Of a stretch of 64,000 nucleotides of DNA, positions 1 to 7,714 are shown piece after piece. Source of the DNA: Nocardioides luteus. GTDB lineage: Bacteria > Actinomycetota > Actinomycetes > Propionibacteriales > Nocardioidaceae. The stretch's first letter is position 1. Each line of letters opens with the position of its first letter. Under the pieces are notes generated by a model. It searched no databases. It saw only the letters and a program-made list of their open reading frames with translations, and was not told the origin of the DNA. A program made the translations under genes and the position numbers. The DNA is taken from positions 2,596,501 through 2,660,500 of the forward strand of contig NZ_JADOVJ010000001.1 in NCBI RefSeq assembly GCF_015752315.1, read 5' to 3'.

Positions 1-1
1 G

Positions 2-556
2 CAGAAGCTCTCCCTGCGCGCCTCGGTCACCGGCGAGATCGTCCTGGACTCGGTCCGTCTTCCTGCTTCCGCCGCGTTCCCCGAGGTCAGGGGCTTGAAG
101 GGCCCGCTGTCCTGCCTCAACGAGGCCCGCTTCGGCATCGTCTTCGGCGCCGTCGGCGCGGCCCGCGACTGCCTCGAGTCGGCCATCGCGTACGCCGCCT
201 CCCGCGAGATCTACGACAAGCCGCTGTCCGGCTACCAGATCACCCAGACCAAGCTCGCCGACATGACCCTCGAGCTCGGCAAGTCGATGCTCCTGGCGCT
301 GCACCTGGGACGGCTGAAGGACGAGGGCACTCTCCGCTCCGAGCAGATCTCGCTGGGCAAGCTCAACAACGTTCGCGAGGCCATCGCCATCGCCCGCGAG
401 TGCCGCACCATCCTCGCCGCCGCCGGCGTCACCCTCGAATACCCGATCCTGCGCCACGCCAACAACCTCGAGTCGGTCCTGACGTACGAGGGCACGAGCG
501 AGGTCCACCAGCTCATCATCGGCCAGGCGCTGACGGGGGAGTCCGCCTTCCGCTGA
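2..556 (+). CDS. gcdH: Glutaryl-CoA dehydrogenase, C-terminal part (5' end outside window)
   Basis: The reading frame is open from the left edge, so this is the last 184 codons of a gene that starts before the window. The protein is the C-terminal helical domain of the acyl-CoA dehydrogenase fold. Motifs typical of glutaryl-CoA dehydrogenase are visible: a CLNEARFGI stretch, then SREIYDKPLSGYQ, and near the end YEGTSEVHQLIIG, where the first Glu is the expected catalytic base. The family is an FAD enzyme that oxidises and decarboxylates glutaryl-CoA to crotonyl-CoA at the end of classical lysine and tryptophan breakdown. The subfamily call rests on motif memory, so another short-chain acyl-CoA dehydrogenase is possible. 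A TTG at 95 is in frame but internal. The gene converges on a DUF1772 gene 17 bp away. Confidence 0.75.
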   Translation, partial: QKLSLRASVTGEIVLDSVRLPASAAFPEVRGLKGPLSCLNEARFGIVFGAVGAARDCLESAIAYAASREIYDKPLSGYQITQTKLADMTLELGKSMLLALHLGRLKDEGTLRSEQISLGKLNNVREAIAIARECRTILAAAGVTLEYPILRHANNLESVLTYEGTSEVHQLIIGQALTGESAFR

Positions 557-573
557 CCGGGTCTGGCCCGCGG

Positions 574-1020
574 TCAGGCGAGGGCGGCGACCAGCAGCGT
601 GAAGGCGGCAATGATCACGGCGACGCGCAGGTAGTGCCAGCGCTCCCAGCGGCTCAGCTGCGCCCTCCAGTCCTCGGGCCGGTTCTCGGGGGTCCAGGAC
701 TTGTTCCGGTTGTTGATCGGAACGAGCAGCAGGACCGACATGACGACGCTGAGGATCAGAAGCCCGCCAGCAGTGATGACGAGGGCAGTGCCGTCGTGCT
801 GCCACCCGGCGACGGCCCAGATGCTCACCAGCACGAGCGAGCCGATGTACCAGACCGGCATGACGGCGCCGAGCATCCGCCCGCCGTGAGCGTGGCCGAG
901 CTGGCTGCTGTCCTCGGGGAGTGCGTTGAGGATCCGGCTCATGACGAAGGCGACCGAGAACTCGACCCCCACCATGACGCCGACGACCACGGTGGTGACG
1001 ACCTCGAGTGTGCTGAACAT
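574..1020 (-). CDS. DUF1772 (anthrone oxygenase-like) membrane protein
   Basis: A 148-residue protein with an ATG start. It has about four hydrophobic segments: residues near 5-25, around 50-70, around 80-100, and the last 20. This is the usual length and topology of DUF1772 membrane proteins, some of which are linked to anthrone oxygenation; no activity can be assigned here. It is divergent from the TetR gene at 1111. The 90-bp space between them holds three copies of a CTAGCA-N-TGCTAG-type site, so it is very likely the direct target of that repressor. The family call rests on sequence character and context. Confidence 0.65.
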   Translation of the reverse strand: MFSTLEVVTTVVVGVMVGVEFSVAFVMSRILNALPEDSSQLGHAHGGRMLGAVMPVWYIGSLVLVSIWAVAGWQHDGTALVITAGGLLILSVVMSVLLLVPINNRNKSWTPENRPEDWRAQLSRWERWHYLRVAVIIAAFTLLVAALA

Positions 1021-1036
1021 GATGCTCCTCCAAAAA

Positions 1037-1100
1037 CTAGCACTGCTAGAACGAAGTGCAACGCTAGCAGTGCTGCCGCTCGGATGTCTAGCAGTGCTAG
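1037..1100. promoter_or_regulatory. Triple operator for the TetR regulator at 1111
   Basis: Two near-perfect 13-bp palindromes, CTAGCACTGCTAG (1037-1049) and CTAGCAGTGCTAG (1088-1100), flank a third copy with one degenerate half (1064-1076). All lie between divergent genes. The last ends 10 bp before the TetR ATG, so binding should block both promoters and autoregulate. Confidence 0.8.
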
Positions 1101-1110
1101 GATTCGGGTC

Positions 1111-1689
1111 ATGTCGGTACAGGAGCGCAAGCAGCGCGAGCGAGCAGACCGTGAGCGCCTGATCGTGGCGACGGCCCGTGAGCTCGCCGAGCAGCAGGGC
1201 TGGGACGCGGTGACCACGCGCCGGCTCGCCGAGCGCATCGAATACAGCCAGCCCGTCCTCTACAGCCACTTCCGCGGCAAGCGCGAGATCATCGGTGCGG
1301 TGGCGCTCGAGGGTGCCTCCGAGATGGCCGTCGCGATGCGGGCTGCCACCGCGGCCGCCGCCACTCCACGCGAACGGGTCGCCGTGTTGGCACGTGCCTA
1401 TCTCGACTTCGCCGACCGCAACCCCGCGGTCTACGACGCCCTGTTCCAGCTCGACGGCGGCCTGGCGTACGCACAGGAGGACACCCCGGAGCAGCTGAAG
1501 GACGCCTTTGCCGCGCTGATGGAGACCCTGAGCGAGGTCGCCGGCGAGGGCGTCGGGCCGGAGCTGTTCACCGAGGTGTTCTGGGCGTCCCTGCACGGGA
1601 TCGCGACCCTGACCCGGTCGAGGCGGTTGCTGCCCGAGGACGCCGAGCAGAGGCTGGAGCTGCTCGTCGACCGCCTCGCCGTGCTCTGA
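1111..1689 (+). CDS. TetR/AcrR family repressor
   Basis: A 192-residue one-component regulator. The N-terminal helix-turn-helix (about residues 15-62) has the family hallmarks: an ARELAEQQG helix, VTTRRLAERIEYSQPVLYSHF as the recognition region, and then GKREI. The C-terminal ligand domain is of the WHG/TetR_C type by its spacing. ATG 1111 is chosen because it follows the last operator copy directly and begins the HTH with normal spacing. It probably represses itself and the divergent DUF1772 gene through the 1037-1100 sites. The inducer is unknown. Confidence 0.85.
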   Translation: MSVQERKQRERADRERLIVATARELAEQQGWDAVTTRRLAERIEYSQPVLYSHFRGKREIIGAVALEGASEMAVAMRAATAAAATPRERVAVLARAYLDFADRNPAVYDALFQLDGGLAYAQEDTPEQLKDAFAALMETLSEVAGEGVGPELFTEVFWASLHGIATLTRSRRLLPEDAEQRLELLVDRLAVL

Positions 1690-1701
1690 GGCGCGAACCG
1701 G

Positions 1702-2589
1702 TCAGTCGCGCGGCACCAGGAAGGATGCCCGCCAGATCTTGCGGTCCTTCTCCGAGACCATCCCGTGCTCGGTGAGGTAGGGCATCATCTTCTCGCCCAT
1801 CCAGGCCAGCGTGGCGCGGTAGTGCTCGTTGCCGAGCGCCTCGCGCCGGGCTGCCATCGGATCGAGGCCGACGGCGGCGTAGCAGTCCGGGTGGACCAGC
1901 GAGCGGGCCATCACGTAGGCCGCGCGGGCGGTGAGGTTCTGGTGCAGCCGGAGCTGCGTACGGCTGATCTTCTGCGTCATCGCCGCGGCGAGCTCCTCGC
2001 GGGCGAAGGTGACGTGGCGGGCCTCCTCGGTGACGTGGATGCGGGAGGCCATCCGGGTCAGCGGCTGGCAGCGCTCGTCCTTCATCAGCTCGCGCTGCCA
2101 CCGGTCGAGCGGCTCCTCGCCCACGAGGGTCGCGGAGAAGACGCTGGGCCCGTGCAGCAGGGGAGCGAACTTCCCGATGCGCAGGACGGTGGGCCGCGGG
2201 CCGTACGCCGGTGCGCCCATCGCCGCGATCGCCCGCCCGAACATCACCGAATGACGGGTCTCGTCGCCGATCTCGGTCAGCGCGTACTGCGTGCGCGCCG
2301 TGCGCGGGTCGGCGCCGTAGACCTCGCGGAGCAGCAGCTGCATCAGCAGCACCTCGAACCACAGCCCGACGCTCATGATGCTGGCCACCTCATGCCGGGA
2401 GAGCTCGATCTGCCGCTCCTGGCTGAGCCGGTCCCACATCGGGGTGCCGTAGAGCGAGACGCGCTCGGGCTGCATCCACCACAGGCCCTCGACGGGCGCG
2501 GCGTCCCAGTCAAGATCGACCTCGGGGTCGTAGGACTGACGTGCGGTGGAGCGCAGGAGCCGGTCGGAGGTCGGGTCGGCGATGGTCAT
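1702..2589 (-). CDS. AurF-type diiron N-oxygenase-like protein
   Basis: A 295-residue protein of the AurF/CmlI non-haem diiron family, whose characterised members oxidise aryl amines to hydroxylamines and nitro compounds. The full ligand set can be picked out with AurF-like spacing: E79, E110-TR-H113 in a GDETRHS motif, E158, H185, and E189-AR-H192 in VTEEARHVTF. Length matches the family, so it should be catalytically competent. The substrate is unknown; many actinobacterial homologues lie outside antibiotic clusters. It is divergent from the TetR/DUF4873 pair at 2650-3602 and probably under that TetR. ATG start at 2589. Confidence 0.75.
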   Translation of the reverse strand: MTIADPTSDRLLRSTARQSYDPEVDLDWDAAPVEGLWWMQPERVSLYGTPMWDRLSQERQIELSRHEVASIMSVGLWFEVLLMQLLLREVYGADPRTARTQYALTEIGDETRHSVMFGRAIAAMGAPAYGPRPTVLRIGKFAPLLHGPSVFSATLVGEEPLDRWQRELMKDERCQPLTRMASRIHVTEEARHVTFAREELAAAMTQKISRTQLRLHQNLTARAAYVMARSLVHPDCYAAVGLDPMAARREALGNEHYRATLAWMGEKMMPYLTEHGMVSEKDRKIWRASFLVPRD

Positions 2590-2603
2590 TCTTCTCCAGA
2601 CTG

Positions 2604-2634
2604 AACTACGTGTTACCGAGAGTTACGGGTAGTT
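2604..2634. promoter_or_regulatory. Candidate TetR operator between divergent genes
   Basis: An inverted repeat AACTAC (2604-2609) / GTAGTT (2629-2634) encloses two GTTAC direct repeats. It fills most of the 60 bp between the AurF-like gene and the TetR gene. Confidence 0.5.
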
Positions 2635-2649
2635 GCTAGAGTGCAGGAC

Positions 2650-3330
2650 ATGACACGGAAGGTCAAGGACGACGGACGCTCCTCGCGCTGGGACGCGCAC
2701 CGGGAGGCGAGGCGCGCGGAGCTGGTCGCGGCGGCGATACGCGCCGTCGACTCCGCCGGTGCCGAGGTCTCCATCGCCGACATCGCGGCGGAGGCGGGGG
2801 TCAGCAAGCCGGTGCTCTACCGCTACTTCGCCGACAAGGCGGAGCTGCACGCCGCAGTGGGGATGTGGGCCGCGCGGCAGATCCTCGACGCCGTGGTGGA
2901 GGCCGTGCTCGCGCCCGCGCCGACCAGGCAGCGCGTGGAGGCGGGGGTCGCTGCGTACGTCGAGACCATCGCCGAGCACCCCAACGTCTACCTGCTGCTG
3001 GTGCGCCAGCACACCGGCGGCACCGACCCGCTCGCCGACGGCAAGCAGCTCATCGCCGCGACCTTCGCGCGCCTGCTCGGCGACACCTTCGGCCGTCTCG
3101 GCATCGACGCCGCGGGTGCCGAGCCGTGGGCGCACAGCCTGGTCGGGATCGGTGAGTCCGCCGGCCAGTGGTGGCTCGACCGGCGCACCATGTCGCGCGC
3201 CGCGTTCGCCCGCTACCTGAGCGAGTTCGTCTGGCACGCCCTGGAAGGCACCACCGCCGAGTACGGCGTCGACCTGAGCGCCCTGGACCGTCCCGAGATC
3301 GTCACCCCGCTGCGAAAGAGTCCCCGATGA
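2650..3330 (+). CDS. TetR/AcrR family regulator
   Basis: A 226-residue regulator. The HTH spans about residues 18-62, with the recognition part IADIAAEAGVSKPVLYRYF followed by the usual DKAEL. An in-frame GTG at 2641 is possible; ATG 2650 is preferred because GCAGG lies just upstream. Its stop overlaps the start of the DUF4873 gene (ATGA), so the two are translationally coupled. The C-terminal half resembles mycobacterial TetR proteins that sit beside monooxygenase genes. It likely controls the divergent diiron oxygenase. Confidence 0.85.
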   Translation: MTRKVKDDGRSSRWDAHREARRAELVAAAIRAVDSAGAEVSIADIAAEAGVSKPVLYRYFADKAELHAAVGMWAARQILDAVVEAVLAPAPTRQRVEAGVAAYVETIAEHPNVYLLLVRQHTGGTDPLADGKQLIAATFARLLGDTFGRLGIDAAGAEPWAHSLVGIGESAGQWWLDRRTMSRAAFARYLSEFVWHALEGTTAEYGVDLSALDRPEIVTPLRKSPR

Positions 3331-3602
3331 GCGAGCATGAGCCCCAGCACCTCTACGACGGTCCCGCCCGCCTCGAGTCCGCGGGCGCCACCTGGGAGGT
3401 CGACGTCGCGCTGCGCGGGGTCTTCCAGCCGATCGACGGCCACTTCCACTGGTACGGCCGGGTCGCGACGGCCCTCGACGGCGTACGCAACGGGCAGACC
3501 GTCACCGTTCGCACCGATCACGGCGAGGCCGAGGGCCGGCTCTCCGACATCGATCCCTGGGGCCGGTTCCGGATCTCCGGAACGGGAAAGCCGCCCTTCT
3601 GA
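3327..3602 (+). CDS. DUF4873 domain protein
   Basis: A 91-residue protein starting at the ATG inside the ATGA overlap with the TetR stop. It is a small beta-rich domain (YDGPARL, FQPIDGHFHWYGR, DIDPWGRFRISG) matching DUF4873, known in actinobacteria as a stand-alone protein and as the C-terminal extension of flavin monooxygenases. No catalytic residues are known. Linkage to a diiron oxygenase suggests a role with oxidised substrates. No signal peptide or membrane segment is visible. Confidence 0.7.
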   Translation: MSEHEPQHLYDGPARLESAGATWEVDVALRGVFQPIDGHFHWYGRVATALDGVRNGQTVTVRTDHGEAEGRLSDIDPWGRFRISGTGKPPF

Positions 3603-3616
3603 GCTCGGCTCTGACC

Positions 3617-4378
3617 TCAGCGCACGAGCATGAGCGTCGCGGCGCCGATCCCGACAACGACGATCAGCGAACGTAGCACCGTGGCCGGCAGCCGCCGACC
3701 GATGTGGGCCCCGACGTACCCACCCACGACCGAGCCTGCGGCGAGCAGTCCGACGGCCCGCCAGTCGAGATCGGCGATGGCCAGGAAGATCACGGTCGCG
3801 ACCACGTTCGAGGCCATCACCGCGAAGGTCTTGAGCGCGTTGACGGTGCGGAACTCCAGGTCGGTCCCGAGCCCGAGCACGGCCATCATCATCACCCCGG
3901 AGCCGGCACCGAAGTAGCCGCCGTAGACGCCGGTCAGCGTCGCGAACACGGTGGTGAGGCCCGAGATCCGCACGCGCGGCTCGTCGTCGGTGGCGTGCTG
4001 GCGCAGGAAGCGGCTCAGCCGGGGCTGGATGCCGACGAGTACGCAGGTGCCGAGGATCAGCCAGGGAACGACCGCCTCGAAGACCGACCCCGGCAGCCAC
4101 AGGAGCAGCAACGATCCGGCGACACCGCCCCCGGCCGCCGTCATCAGCACGGCAGCGGTGACACCCGGATGCTCGGCGAGCTCACGCCGGTAGCCGAAGG
4201 AACCGCTGAGCCCGGCCGGCGTCATCCCGACCGTGTTGGAGGTGTTGGCCACCACCGGCGGCAGGCCGACCGCGACCAGGACGGGGAAGCTGAGCAGCGA
4301 GGCGACACCCACGGTCGAGGTGAGGATGCCGGCGCCCAGGCCCGCGGCGAGCACCGCGAGCTGGTCCAGCCAGGTCAT
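3617..4378 (-). CDS. TauE/SafE family anion exporter
   Basis: A 253-residue membrane protein with about eight hydrophobic segments and the family pattern: an early GAGILTSTVGVASLLSFP loop, VANTSNTVGM, and a second-half repeat around GVYGGYFGAGSGVMM. Members export sulfite, sulfoacetate or related organic anions. The ATG overlaps the stop of the upstream FadR-type regulator (ATGA), so the pair is one transcript. The same operator motif stands before this pair and before a carboxylate carrier/CoA-transferase operon at 7.7 kb, so the substrate may be a product of that catabolism. Confidence 0.85.
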   Translation of the reverse strand: MTWLDQLAVLAAGLGAGILTSTVGVASLLSFPVLVAVGLPPVVANTSNTVGMTPAGLSGSFGYRRELAEHPGVTAAVLMTAAGGGVAGSLLLLWLPGSVFEAVVPWLILGTCVLVGIQPRLSRFLRQHATDDEPRVRISGLTTVFATLTGVYGGYFGAGSGVMMMAVLGLGTDLEFRTVNALKTFAVMASNVVATVIFLAIADLDWRAVGLLAAGSVVGGYVGAHIGRRLPATVLRSLIVVVGIGAATLMLVR

Positions 4379-5076
4379 CAGTCGCGGAGCAGGGCGACGT
4401 CGCTGACCAGCATGACGTGGCCGTGCATCGCGGCCGCGGCGGCCTGAGAGTCACCCGACGCGATCGCGTCGGCAATCTTCTGGTGGCCGGCGAGCGAGGT
4501 CTTGGGCCGGTCGGGCTGGGAGAGCGACTCGATACGGGTCTCCCGGATCAGCTCGCTGATCTCCGACATCATCTGCTCGAGCAGAGGGGAGTGGGCGGCC
4601 TCGGTGACCGCGTGATGGAAGAGCTCGTCGCCCTGGACGCCGCGCCCGCCGCCCTCGATGTCGTCCGCCATCGCCTTCAGCGCCGCCTGGATGCGGTCCA
4701 GGTCCTCCTGCGTACGCCGCTGCGCGGCCAGTGCGGCGATCTTGGTCTCGAGCGCGTCGCGCGCCTCGATGACGTCCGGGATCCGCTCCGCATGCGCCCG
4801 GATCGCATCGGTGATGCGCTCGACCCGCGGCTTGTCGGTCAGCACCGTCCCGTCACCGTGCCGCACCGCGACGACGCCGATCACCTCGAGCGCGACCAGC
4901 GCCTGACTGAGGGTCGCCCGACTCACCCCGAGGCTGGTCGCGAGCTGTCTCTCCGGCGGCAGCCGGTCACCTGACTTCAGGTCGTTCTCCGAGATCCAGG
5001 CAGTGATCTGCTCAGCGACCTGCTCGTACAGGCGGGTTCGCTGCAGCGGACGCGGAAAGCGCGCGGACTCACTCAT
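4378..5076 (-). CDS. GntR-family, FadR-type transcriptional regulator
   Basis: A 232-residue regulator with an N-terminal winged HTH (about residues 12-75; GDRLPPERQLATSLGVSRAT is diagnostic) and a C-terminal all-helical FCD domain that usually binds a carboxylate or acyl-CoA through His/Asp residues. Such His residues are present (DELFHHAV, GHQKI, MHGHVM). It is coupled to the TauE/SafE exporter. A TGGC-TAG-GCCA palindrome 33 bp upstream of the ATG fits the FadR-family operator style and recurs at 7632, which predicts autoregulation and control of the 7.7-10.2 kb operon. Confidence 0.85.
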   Translation of the reverse strand: MSESARFPRPLQRTRLYEQVAEQITAWISENDLKSGDRLPPERQLATSLGVSRATLSQALVALEVIGVVAVRHGDGTVLTDKPRVERITDAIRAHAERIPDVIEARDALETKIAALAAQRRTQEDLDRIQAALKAMADDIEGGGRGVQGDELFHHAVTEAAHSPLLEQMMSEISELIRETRIESLSQPDRPKTSLAGHQKIADAIASGDSQAAAAAMHGHVMLVSDVALLRD

Positions 5077-5108
5077 GACTACAGAGTAGGGACGTCAGGG
5101 CGTATTGA

Positions 5109-5125
5109 CCTATTGGCTAGGCCAC
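5109..5125. promoter_or_regulatory. FadR-type operator, copy 1
   Basis: The 17-mer CCTATTGGCTAGGCCAC holds the palindrome TGGC-TAG-GCCA (5114-5124) and lies just upstream of the GntR regulator gene. The identical 17-mer recurs at 7632-7648. Confidence 0.75.
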
Positions 5126-5154
5126 CAATGTCTGTGGGACGCGTCACAAGTGAG

Positions 5155-5187
5155 ACGTGGCCGCCCCCTGAGAGGGAGCGGCCACGT
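5155..5187 (-). terminator. Hairpin terminator of the tetR-MFS operon
   Basis: The 10-bp perfect stem ACGTGGCCGC (5155-5164) / GCGGCCACGT (5178-5187) starts 26 bp beyond the DHA2 pump stop. There is no clear U-tract, as is common in high-GC actinobacteria. Confidence 0.7.
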
Positions 5188-5212
5188 AGGTCGTCGTACG
5201 ACGTCGGGCTGG

Positions 5213-6880
5213 TCAGCCCACGTGCACGCCGCCCTCCGGCCCGTCCGTCGCCAGCTCGGTGTGCTTGACGTTGAGGAAGATCCAGATGATCGCGGAGACC
5301 CCGAGCATCATCACGGATCCGACCAGGAACGCCGCCTGGGCGCCGGAGGTGAAAGTGCCCTGGAACAGCGCGCCCTGGAAGAAGGACAGGTCGCTGCCCG
5401 GGATCAGGGCGTTCGGGTCCATCCCGGACTTGGTGATGCCGTCGCGCAGCGGAGCAGCGATGTCGTCACCACGGCTGTTGCTGAACTGGAGCGCCACCGT
5501 GCTCAGAATCGCGAGGCCGAGCGCACCGCCGACCTGCTGCATCGTGTTGAGGACGCCGGAGCCGATGCCCGAGTCCTCGGTCCGCACGTTGTGCACTGCG
5601 GTCAGGGTGAGCGGCACGAACACCATGCCCATGCCGATCGCCATCAGGAGGATGTACGGGAACAGGCTGGTCCAGTAGTTCACGTCCGCACCGACGGGGT
5701 TGCCCGCGCCGAGCGCCGGGAGGACCGCCGAGGGGCTGTCGTCGACGTCGATGCGAGAGAACATGAACAGCGAGATCGCCGCGAGCAGGGTGCCTGTGCC
5801 CGAGAGGTAGCGCGGAGGGATCCGGGCCACCAGGTTGGACGACACGGCCGCGCCGATCACGATGCCGAACGAGAACGGCAGGAACGAGAAGCCGGCCTCG
5901 AGCGGGCTGAACCCCTTGATCTGCTGCACGAACAGGCTCAGGTAGAAGAACATCGCGAACATCGCGGCCGGGGCGATCATCATGGCCACGAAGCTCGTGG
6001 CCCGCGTCCGGTTCGCGAAGATCCGCATCGGCAACAGCGGGTGGTCGACCCGCGACTCGATGACGACGAACGCGATCAGCAGGGCGGCGCCCGCGACGAG
6101 CGAGCTGATGGTCTGGACGTGGTCCCAGCCGTAGGCCTCCTCGCCGGCGCGCGAGAGACCGAACACGATGCCCAGCAGGCCGAAGGTGCCGGTGATGGCG
6201 CCCGGGATGTCCAGCCAGCCGGTGTGCTTCTCCGACTCCTGCAGGATGCGGGGAGCCGCGAAGGCGGCGACCAGGCCGATCGGGACGTTGATCAGGAAGG
6301 TGAGCCGCCAGCCGTCGACGCCCAGGGGCTGGTCGAGGCCGGTGAGCCAACCGCCGAGGATCAGGCCGATCGCGGCGCCGATGCCCGACATGGTCGCGTA
6401 CGCCGCCATCGCGCGGTTGCGCTGAGGACCGGCGGGGAACGTCGTGGTGATCAGCGCCAGCGCGGCCGGTGCGGCGAGCGCCGCACCGACACCCTGCAGG
6501 CCTCGCGAGCCCAGCAGCAGCGCCTCGTTCTGGGCGAGCCCGCCGAGGAGCGAGCCGATCGCGAAGACGGTGAGACCGCTGATGAAGAGGCGGCGCCGTC
6601 CGTAGAGGTCGCCGAGGCGGCCGCCGAGGAGCAGCAGGCCGCCGAATGCGAGCGCGTAGCCGGTGACGATCCAGGTCAGGTTCGCCTGGGAGATCTCGAG
6701 GTCCCTACCGATGTAGGGCAACGCGATGTTGGCAATGGTCGAGTCGAGCACCACCATCAGCTGTGCGGTGAGGATGAGCACGAGGGCGAGGCCGGCGTGC
6801 GGGACCTTGGCCTTCTCCTGCTCCGGCGGCGCGGTCGTGGAGATCGTCCCTTCGGCGCCGAGGGATTCGGTGTTGGTCAT
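5213..6880 (-). CDS. DHA2-family MFS drug efflux transporter
   Basis: A 555-residue protein of the 14-helix EmrB/QacA drug:proton antiporter class. It has motif A near GGRLGDLYGRRR, the VVLDSTIANIALP start of helix 1, and GSRGLQGVGAAL typical of motif B. Late helices include the conserved GSGVLNTMQQVGGALG. It lies 28 bp downstream of a TetR gene on the same strand, so the two form a drug-responsive repressor-pump operon. The substrate cannot be predicted. The antisense strand is open for almost 700 codons, an artefact of GC-biased third positions. Confidence 0.9.
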   Translation of the reverse strand: MTNTESLGAEGTISTTAPPEQEKAKVPHAGLALVLILTAQLMVVLDSTIANIALPYIGRDLEISQANLTWIVTGYALAFGGLLLLGGRLGDLYGRRRLFISGLTVFAIGSLLGGLAQNEALLLGSRGLQGVGAALAAPAALALITTTFPAGPQRNRAMAAYATMSGIGAAIGLILGGWLTGLDQPLGVDGWRLTFLINVPIGLVAAFAAPRILQESEKHTGWLDIPGAITGTFGLLGIVFGLSRAGEEAYGWDHVQTISSLVAGAALLIAFVVIESRVDHPLLPMRIFANRTRATSFVAMMIAPAAMFAMFFYLSLFVQQIKGFSPLEAGFSFLPFSFGIVIGAAVSSNLVARIPPRYLSGTGTLLAAISLFMFSRIDVDDSPSAVLPALGAGNPVGADVNYWTSLFPYILLMAIGMGMVFVPLTLTAVHNVRTEDSGIGSGVLNTMQQVGGALGLAILSTVALQFSNSRGDDIAAPLRDGITKSGMDPNALIPGSDLSFFQGALFQGTFTSGAQAAFLVGSVMMLGVSAIIWIFLNVKHTELATDGPEGGVHVG

Positions 6881-6908
6881 CAGTTGGATTCCTTGGTGTG
6901 GGTTGGAG

Positions 6909-7517
6909 TCAGCCGCGGATCACGGCAGGGAGGATCAGCTGGTCGACCACCTTGGCGATCAGCTCGGTCGTCGGCGGCTCCCCGAGGAGGAATGTGTGGT
7001 GCAGGACGATGCCCGGGAGGGCGGAGGAGATCAGATCGAGATCGAGGTCATCGCGGAGCTCGCCGCGCTCCTGCGCGCGGCGGAACATCTCGGTCGCGAT
7101 GGCCTTCTTGGGGCCGACGACACCGCGCCGGAACGCCTCGGCGAACTCGGCGTCACGGGAGATCGCGGTGACGACGCTGCCGAAGATCGCGATCTGGCGC
7201 TGGTCGGTGAGACCGCCCATGCCGCAGAAGGCGCCCAGCAGGTCCTCGCGTAGGTCGCCGGTGTCGGGAGCCGTCATCGGCTCCTTGGTCGAGGTGAGCG
7301 CTTCGATCACGAGCTGAGCCTTGCCGTTCCACCGGCGGTAGAGCGTCGCCTTGGAGGCCTTGGCCCGCCCGGCGACGGCGTCCATCGTGAGCCGGTCGTA
7401 GCCCAGCTCGGCCAGGATGTCGATCGTCGCATCGAAGATCTCCTGCTCCCGCTCACCCTCGACTCGCGGGCGAGACTGCGCCTCGGCGGCGGCACGGGCG
7501 GCTCGGGCGGGGGACAT
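6909..7517 (-). CDS. TetR/AcrR family repressor of the adjacent MFS pump
   Basis: A 202-residue regulator. The HTH (about residues 24-66) reads LGYDRLTMDAVAGRAKASKATLYRRW, a strongly diagnostic pattern. The start is ATG 7517, preferred over the in-frame GTG at 7523 because GAGGT lies at a suitable distance. The C-terminal domain is the TetR_C type common beside multidrug pumps. It is first in the operon with the DHA2 pump. Two copies of a CGTTTC-rich operator lie 27-73 bp upstream. Confidence 0.88.
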   Translation of the reverse strand: MSPARAARAAAEAQSRPRVEGEREQEIFDATIDILAELGYDRLTMDAVAGRAKASKATLYRRWNGKAQLVIEALTSTKEPMTAPDTGDLREDLLGAFCGMGGLTDQRQIAIFGSVVTAISRDAEFAEAFRRGVVGPKKAIATEMFRRAQERGELRDDLDLDLISSALPGIVLHHTFLLGEPPTTELIAKVVDQLILPAVIRG

Positions 7518-7543
7518 CGGCACCTCACAGATGGGTGGTTGAT

Positions 7544-7590
7544 GAAACGGTACGGTTTCGTTTCAAAAGATAGTACGGAGCCGTTTCGTT
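7544..7590. promoter_or_regulatory. Operator pair for the TetR regulator at 6909
   Basis: GAAAC (7544-7548) / GTTTC (7555-7559) forms a dyad around GGTACG. A second related copy, GTACGGAGCCGTTTCGTTCC, runs to about 7592. Both lie immediately upstream of the TetR start. Confidence 0.65.
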
Positions 7591-7631
7591 CCAGGCAAGT
7601 CGGTATTCGGTCTTGACGTTCTCCTGATTGT

Positions 7632-7648
7632 CCTATTGGCTAGGCCAC
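7632..7648. promoter_or_regulatory. FadR-type operator, copy 2
   Basis: Exact repeat of the 17-mer at 5109-5125, here 67 bp before the ATG of the carboxylate carrier gene. Two exact copies only 2.5 kb apart, each before a separate transcript, are strong evidence of a shared regulator. Confidence 0.75.
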
Positions 7649-7714
7649 TGAGCCGCCGTGATCCGGGTCACACACCATGCGGTGTCATCTGGGGGCCAAC
7701 AGAAGGGAAGTCCG

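Noticed and set aside
5105..7171. A long plus-strand open frame of 688 codons
   Set aside because: It is antisense to the DHA2 pump and its TetR gene. It is Arg/Asp/Gln-rich with no domain and is explained by GC-rich third positions.
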